This document shows positions 59,807 through 64,000 of a DNA stretch of 64,000 nucleotides, one piece after another. Source of the DNA: Haliotis asinina (Eukaryota > Mollusca > Gastropoda > Lepetellida > Haliotidae); NCBI RefSeq assembly GCF_037392515.1, contig NC_090291.1:40841501-40905500 (forward strand), read 5' to 3'. Within the stretch, counting starts at the first letter, position 1; each line of letters starts with the position of its first letter. The translations under genes were made by a program, and so were the position numbers. Under the pieces are notes generated by a model that was not told the DNA's origin, searched no databases, and was given only the letters and a program-made list of their open reading frames with translations.

Positions 59807-59969
59807 TTTTCGTTCACCCCATCAATGTTAGAATCGGTTGGCAGTGCTTAAAATACTGTGATACCTTCATTATCTGTGTGATGTACAGCTTGTCAATTTT
59901 TACACATATGACTATAGGATTCGCAGAACATGACTACCTAATTCCAAAATTTGGATAGCATGTACGTTA

Positions 59970-60630
59970 ACTGTAATTGTAATATCAAATGTAGATCGCC
60001 ATTTTGATATATCGTAAGCTGAGTTTTGTAACTGTAATATCAAACTGTCATTATGATTCGTAAATGTAGATCGCCATTTTGATATATCGTAAGCTGAGTT
60101 TTGTAACTGTAATATCAAACTGTCATTATGATTCGTAAATGTAGATCGCCATTTTGATATATCGTAAGCTGAGTTTTGTAACTGTAATATCAAATTGTCG
60201 TTATGATTCGTAAATGTAGATCGCCATTTTGATATATCGTAAGCTGAGTTTTGTAACTGTAATATCAAATTGTCATTATGATGCGTAAATGTAGATCGCC
60301 ATTTTGATATATCGTAAGCTGAGTTTTGTAACTGTAATATCAAATTGTCGTTATGATGCGTAATGTAGATCGCCATTTTGATATATCGTAAGCTGAGTTT
60401 TGTAACTGTAATATCAAATTGTCATTATGATGCGTAAATGTAGATCGCCATTTTGATATATCGTAAGCTGAGTTTTGTAACTGTAATATCAAATTGTCGT
60501 TATGATGCGTAATGTAGATCGCCATTTTGATATATCGTAAGCTGAATTTTGTAACTGTAATATCAAATTGTCGTTATGATGCGTAAATGTAGATCGTCAT
60601 TTTGATTTATCGTAAGCTGAGTTTCGTATG
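59970..60630. repeat. 75-bp tandem repeat, about 8-9 units
   Basis: Unit built on GTAGATCGCCATTTTGATAT, ATCGTAAGCTGAGTTTTGTA and ACTGTAATATCAAATTGTC. Most units are 75 bp, with two 74-bp units (near 60361 and 60511). Sequence identity is very high apart from ATTCGT/ATGCGT and CATTATG/CGTTATG variants. Open frames of 154 and 61 codons on the minus strand are a by-product of the 75-bp period. Confidence 0.97.
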
Positions 60631-60639
60631 AACAGTGAT

Positions 60640-61225
60640 TTAGTGCCACTGTGAACTGTATCTCAATGTCTGTATACTGTGGAAAGATAAAAATATTGAT
60701 GCAGGTGAAAGACGTTTACCACTTTTATGAAACCTACGAGAAGGAAGGGTATGGTTAGGGCAAACCATGGCAAGGGGAACCCACAATCAGCAAATAACGT
60801 TGTCTTAGACCACACGACAACCATGTTGTTTCCAGGCAGAAAAGGGATCGACTTGTATTTTTTTGCGAACATGAGTAACATTTTAACTGGCATGACATGA
60901 TTGTGATTTATGTGTGACTATTTTTGTTATGTGGCAGTAAAATGCTTGTTCTTTGCACCATACACCGTGCGGCAGACAATAATTTAGCGTTAATTGCCCT
61001 TGAATGGATGTAATGATAAAAGACTTTCAATACTGTTTCGAAAAGCCCAGCAATCCGATATACGACGACTATATACGGTGCCTTCTTCAACATGACTGGC
61101 GTCATATGTACATGAAGTTATTATATGTGTCTGTAAACACCACATTCCTGCCAGTATGCAGCACTGTTTCATTCAACAACGAAGGACAGGTCTCATTCAA
61201 GACGTACGAAATTTTCTAAATATAT
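60640..61225. other. Intergenic DNA without recognised features
   Basis: Short frames on both strands only (for example 60663-60893 minus, 76 codons); nothing recognisable. Confidence 0.45.
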
Positions 61226-61229
61226 GTAC

Positions 61230-61640
61230 AAATGCAAAATTATGAGACTGACACTGCTCCCTGGAATCTTCCTCTAAATGTGAATATTATCATCAATGTA
61301 AGTCTCTACTCAGCGTTGAATCATAGATAAGAAATGACATTCCAAAGTATTTAAAATATTATACATCAAAATTAAGATGTAACGAGTTTAGACTAAAAGA
61401 AACTGGAAGACACAACAATATACACAATGAAGAAAGGCTCTGTGATTACTGTTTAGAGAAAAATATAAAGACTGTGGAAAATGAACACCATGTACTTCTG
61501 AAGTGAAAAAGTGTCTCATTTAACAAGAAAATATCCACTCGCTCGCTTTACAGACCATCCGACAACTGCAACATTCATACACTTGATTGAATCTTCTGAC
61601 AAAGACTGATGTATCCTTTAAACTTGTAGCCTTATCTATC
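61230..61640 (+). pseudogene. LINE ORF2 C-terminal relic (CCHC end)
   Basis: Plus-strand frame SKLRCNEFRLKETGRHNNIH then NEERLCDYCLEKN and NEHHVLLK: the C-terminal CxxC...H block typical of molluscan LINE ORF2 proteins, preceded by decayed codons and followed by a stop where the last Cys would be. Same family style as the relic at 49105-50110. Confidence 0.7.
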
Positions 61641-61822
61641 TAAAGTATTCACCATAAAATCATGTTCCAAAATTTAAACTTAATGCATGTCGGATAATAT
61701 GTCTGTCATTTATCACGTATAATGAGTCTACGGCATCTTTAAAGAACAACTGTGCCTGTCTGTATGCACATAACATATTCAAAGTTTTTCATTTAGCATC
61801 GTAAAGATATGCACATCATGGA

Positions 61823-61825
<3 letters not shown>

Positions 61826-61873
<48 letters not shown>

Positions 61874-61874
61874 A
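61826..61874. repeat. (TA)n(CA)n microsatellite
   Basis: About 20 TA units followed by ACACACAC. Confidence 0.97.
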
Positions 61875-62327
61875 CACTTTTGTATACCTTTATTTAAAAA
61901 AAAAAAACAACTACAAAAATATGGCTTCGTCGCTAGGCTAATTGCCTCTGAAACTAAGGAAGCTACCTATTCCTGGATTGCAGTTAACAATGCTATATAG
62001 CCCTGGATTGACTATATTCCACACTTTTTGTTCACTCCAGCTGTTGTGGTATACATGTATTCGGTATCTTAATAAGTACTGGGCCACGTAACGCGTGGTA
62101 TGGAGATGAGAGATCAATGTTATAGCAATACAACTACCTACGTAAATGTTTTCTTAGTTTTGTTTCATCGTATGTATGAAAACAATAATGTACACAGATG
62201 CGTGATGATGCCTGTATAGTCAACAAAATTATCATTTTCAAACCTGTTTATAAATGTTTTATTTGATTTTAATGCTGAGTACGCAGTTGTAATTGTGTAT
62301 GTTACTGCTTTCAGGGCAGAACAATCT

Positions 62328-62331
62328 CTCT

Positions 62332-62378
<47 letters not shown>

Positions 62379-62401
62379 GCACACACACACAGACACACAC
62401 A

Positions 62402-62458
<57 letters not shown>
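62328..62458. repeat. (CT)n(CA)n microsatellite
   Basis: About 20 CT units then about 40 CA units with ACAGAC interruptions. Confidence 0.97.
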
Positions 62459-62459
<1 letters not shown>

Positions 62460-62699
62460 GTCACGCGCGCATGGGTGAATCTTCTCCGTCCTGAAATCTG
62501 TGAAACTGATGGCTCTTTGTGTTAACATTGACAAAGGATGTTCAACAGCAAAATCAGTAACTGTTATTTTCTGCAAATGGTATGCAGTGGTATATTTTAA
62601 CATCATGTCAGCTCTTCAGTGAGCGTAATTAGAACCTTGTCTAAAGATAAATCTTATGATTTACCAAAATAAGCGTTTGACTATTGCTCGGGAATTGAT

Positions 62700-62815
62700 T
62701 TTGACAAACGCTGATATACACCACTTGCGAGATCAAACTGGCTGACTTATGCATGGGTGATTAGACCCTGATATTGATGGCCATCAGAACGTTTATTGCA
62801 CCTGACAGCGAGAGT
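62700..62815. repeat. Duplicate of the segment beside the (TATG)n array at 51920
   Basis: TTGTGACAAACGCTGATATGCACCAC near 51920 and TTTGACAAACGCTGATATACACCAC here are followed in both places by GATCAAA(T/C)TGG(G/C)TGACTTATG, GACCCTGATATTGATGGCCATCAGAACGTTTATTGCAC. A stretch of about 110 bp is shared. Confidence 0.85.
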
Positions 62816-62816
62816 G

Positions 62817-62938
62817 CGCTTTCAGCAATATTCCAGCAATATCACGACAGAGAACATCAGTAATGGACTTCGCAAATTATATCCTAGTGGGGAATGGAAC
62901 ATGCTTGACGAGCAAATGCTTTAACCGCCTAACTATCC
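62817..62938 (-). repeat. tRNA-derived SINE copy
   Basis: TTTCAGCAATATTCCAGCAATATCACG, then ATGGACTTCGCAAATT, GGGGAATGGAACATG and TTTAACCGCCTAACTATCC. Confidence 0.75.
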
Positions 62939-63423
62939 AGTAAACCATGAGCAGACAGAAGCGGCAATAATTGCTTGGAATGTGTGGCAGACAGAAATTG
63001 CTGCAGTCGTTTCCCTGTAATACCATTTTTATTAAATCAGTGGATCTGCACTCTCACGAGGGAAGGTCAAATCAGATGTATTGGTATCGAACGGCCGATT
63101 TCGTCACATAAGTGATGTATAGATGCTTATGCAACAGTACGGGATAAGTTATTTACTTTTATCATTAAGCAAAGACTAAATGACATATTTTCACAAAACT
63201 GGCACTGTCAAATATCATCCTCAAGATTTCTGTGTCTTTATGCAAACATAAAAGCATTACCGAAACATATGTATCCAAACTACTTTAATAAGAGCTTTCT
63301 GCTAATTACGAATATCCCCCACAATTTTAATGTTCGAAATCTCATTAAGAAAATGTACATGATAAAAGTTATTGGTTATATCAGTTTCGCAGTGATGGAT
63401 ATGTCGAGGATGAGTTTCGTACA

Positions 63424-63601
63424 ATGTATGTATGTATGTATGTATGTATGTATGTATGTATGTATGTATGTATGTATGTATGTATGTACATACGTATGTA
63501 TGTATGTATGTATGTATGTATGTATGTATGTATGTATGTATGTATGTATGTATGTACATACGTATGTATGTATGTATGTATGTATGGAGGATGTATGTAT
63601 G

Positions 63602-63632
<31 letters not shown>

Positions 63633-63647
63633 TACTATGTATGTATG

Positions 63648-63690
<43 letters not shown>

Positions 63691-63707
63691 GTATGTATGC
63701 AGACGGA
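63424..63707. repeat. (TATG)n and (CT)n microsatellite
   Basis: More than 50 TATG units with small TACATACG palindromic interruptions (63486 and 63553), then a pure (CT)n tract of about 17 units at 63652-63686, then TATG again. All long frames here (up to 186 codons) are repeat artefacts. Confidence 0.98.
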
Positions 63708-64000
63708 CATTTATTAAATATTTCAGGCCCTGTGACTCAGGTACAGTTGTGATGCTATATTTTCAAACTGCACAGAGACGTGGATACACAGACACACACA
63801 GGCACACACGGACACACACGCACATGTGAGTTAAGCACATGTGGGTTAAAACAGAAAAGAGTTACTTGGGTTCGATAAAATAGTCTGCATATAGGTAGGA
63901 TTTAGACTGCCCATGTATCCATGTGTGTCGGTTATTTAACATACACAGAGACGGCAGATGGTGTCCTAATAGCCATGTGTAGTTGCCTACAAACGTGCAC

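Noticed and set aside
59912..60376. 154-codon minus-strand ORF with 25-residue repeats
   Set aside because: By-product of the 75-bp tandem repeat; no start context or non-repeat domain.
63269..63829. 186-codon ORF
   Set aside because: Its coding is almost wholly a (TATG)n microsatellite.

Overview
The window is animal nuclear DNA, most likely from a vetigastropod mollusc close to abalone (Haliotis). The clues are three intron-rich genes with GT-AG introns of roughly 0.1 to 5 kb, AT-rich intergenic DNA, long CA/TATG/CT microsatellites, and many degraded copies of interspersed repeats ending in motifs such as GGAATATTGCTGAGTGCGGC, which I associate with abalone loci. No bacterial, organellar or viral gene organisation is visible. 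All exon boundaries were read by eye from the raw sequence. Each was accepted only if it had a splice dinucleotide, kept the reading frame phase with its neighbours, and matched the protein family.

Three protein-coding genes lie head to tail on the minus strand. (1) 1,074-9,175: a cytochrome P450 of the CYP3-clan type, 11 confident exons plus a tentative last exon; the first exon, with the membrane anchor, was not located. (2) 18,444-26,544: an SLC6 (neurotransmitter:sodium symporter) family transporter, 13 exons joining in phase into a predicted 621-residue protein (last exon tentative), with several sodium/gating signature residues replaced. (3) 31,679-53,211: a transglutaminase, 17 exons joining into an unbroken 859-residue protein with a complete Cys-His-Asp triad. 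The three are functionally unrelated and are not expected to form a pathway; the arrangement is ordinary for an animal genome.

The rest is repeat-rich. Between the P450 and the SLC6 gene (9.2-18.4 kb) lie a dead Tc1/mariner-type transposase, LINE fragments and SINEs. The SLC6-transglutaminase gap (26.5-31.7 kb) holds a long interspersed repeat, a SINE and a TIR-bounded element. The transglutaminase introns carry an R2-like LINE relic, a second LINE relic, a 36-bp/72-bp minisatellite, a 60-bp minisatellite, and a 1.2-kb TTAA-flanked element with a partial THAP domain (Kolobok-like) ending 30 bp from a splice donor. The right 10.8 kb (53.2-64.0 kb) has no recognisable gene: it holds SINEs, a foldback element, a 75-bp tandem repeat, a LINE tail and long microsatellites.

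The points most worth follow-up are the atypical SLC6 transporter (altered TM1, TM6 and TM8 signatures, PPxY motif in the N-terminal tail), the P450 with a substituted oxygen-activation motif, the THAP/TTAA element beside a transglutaminase splice site, and the higher-order minisatellite that keeps an open frame for 217 codons.
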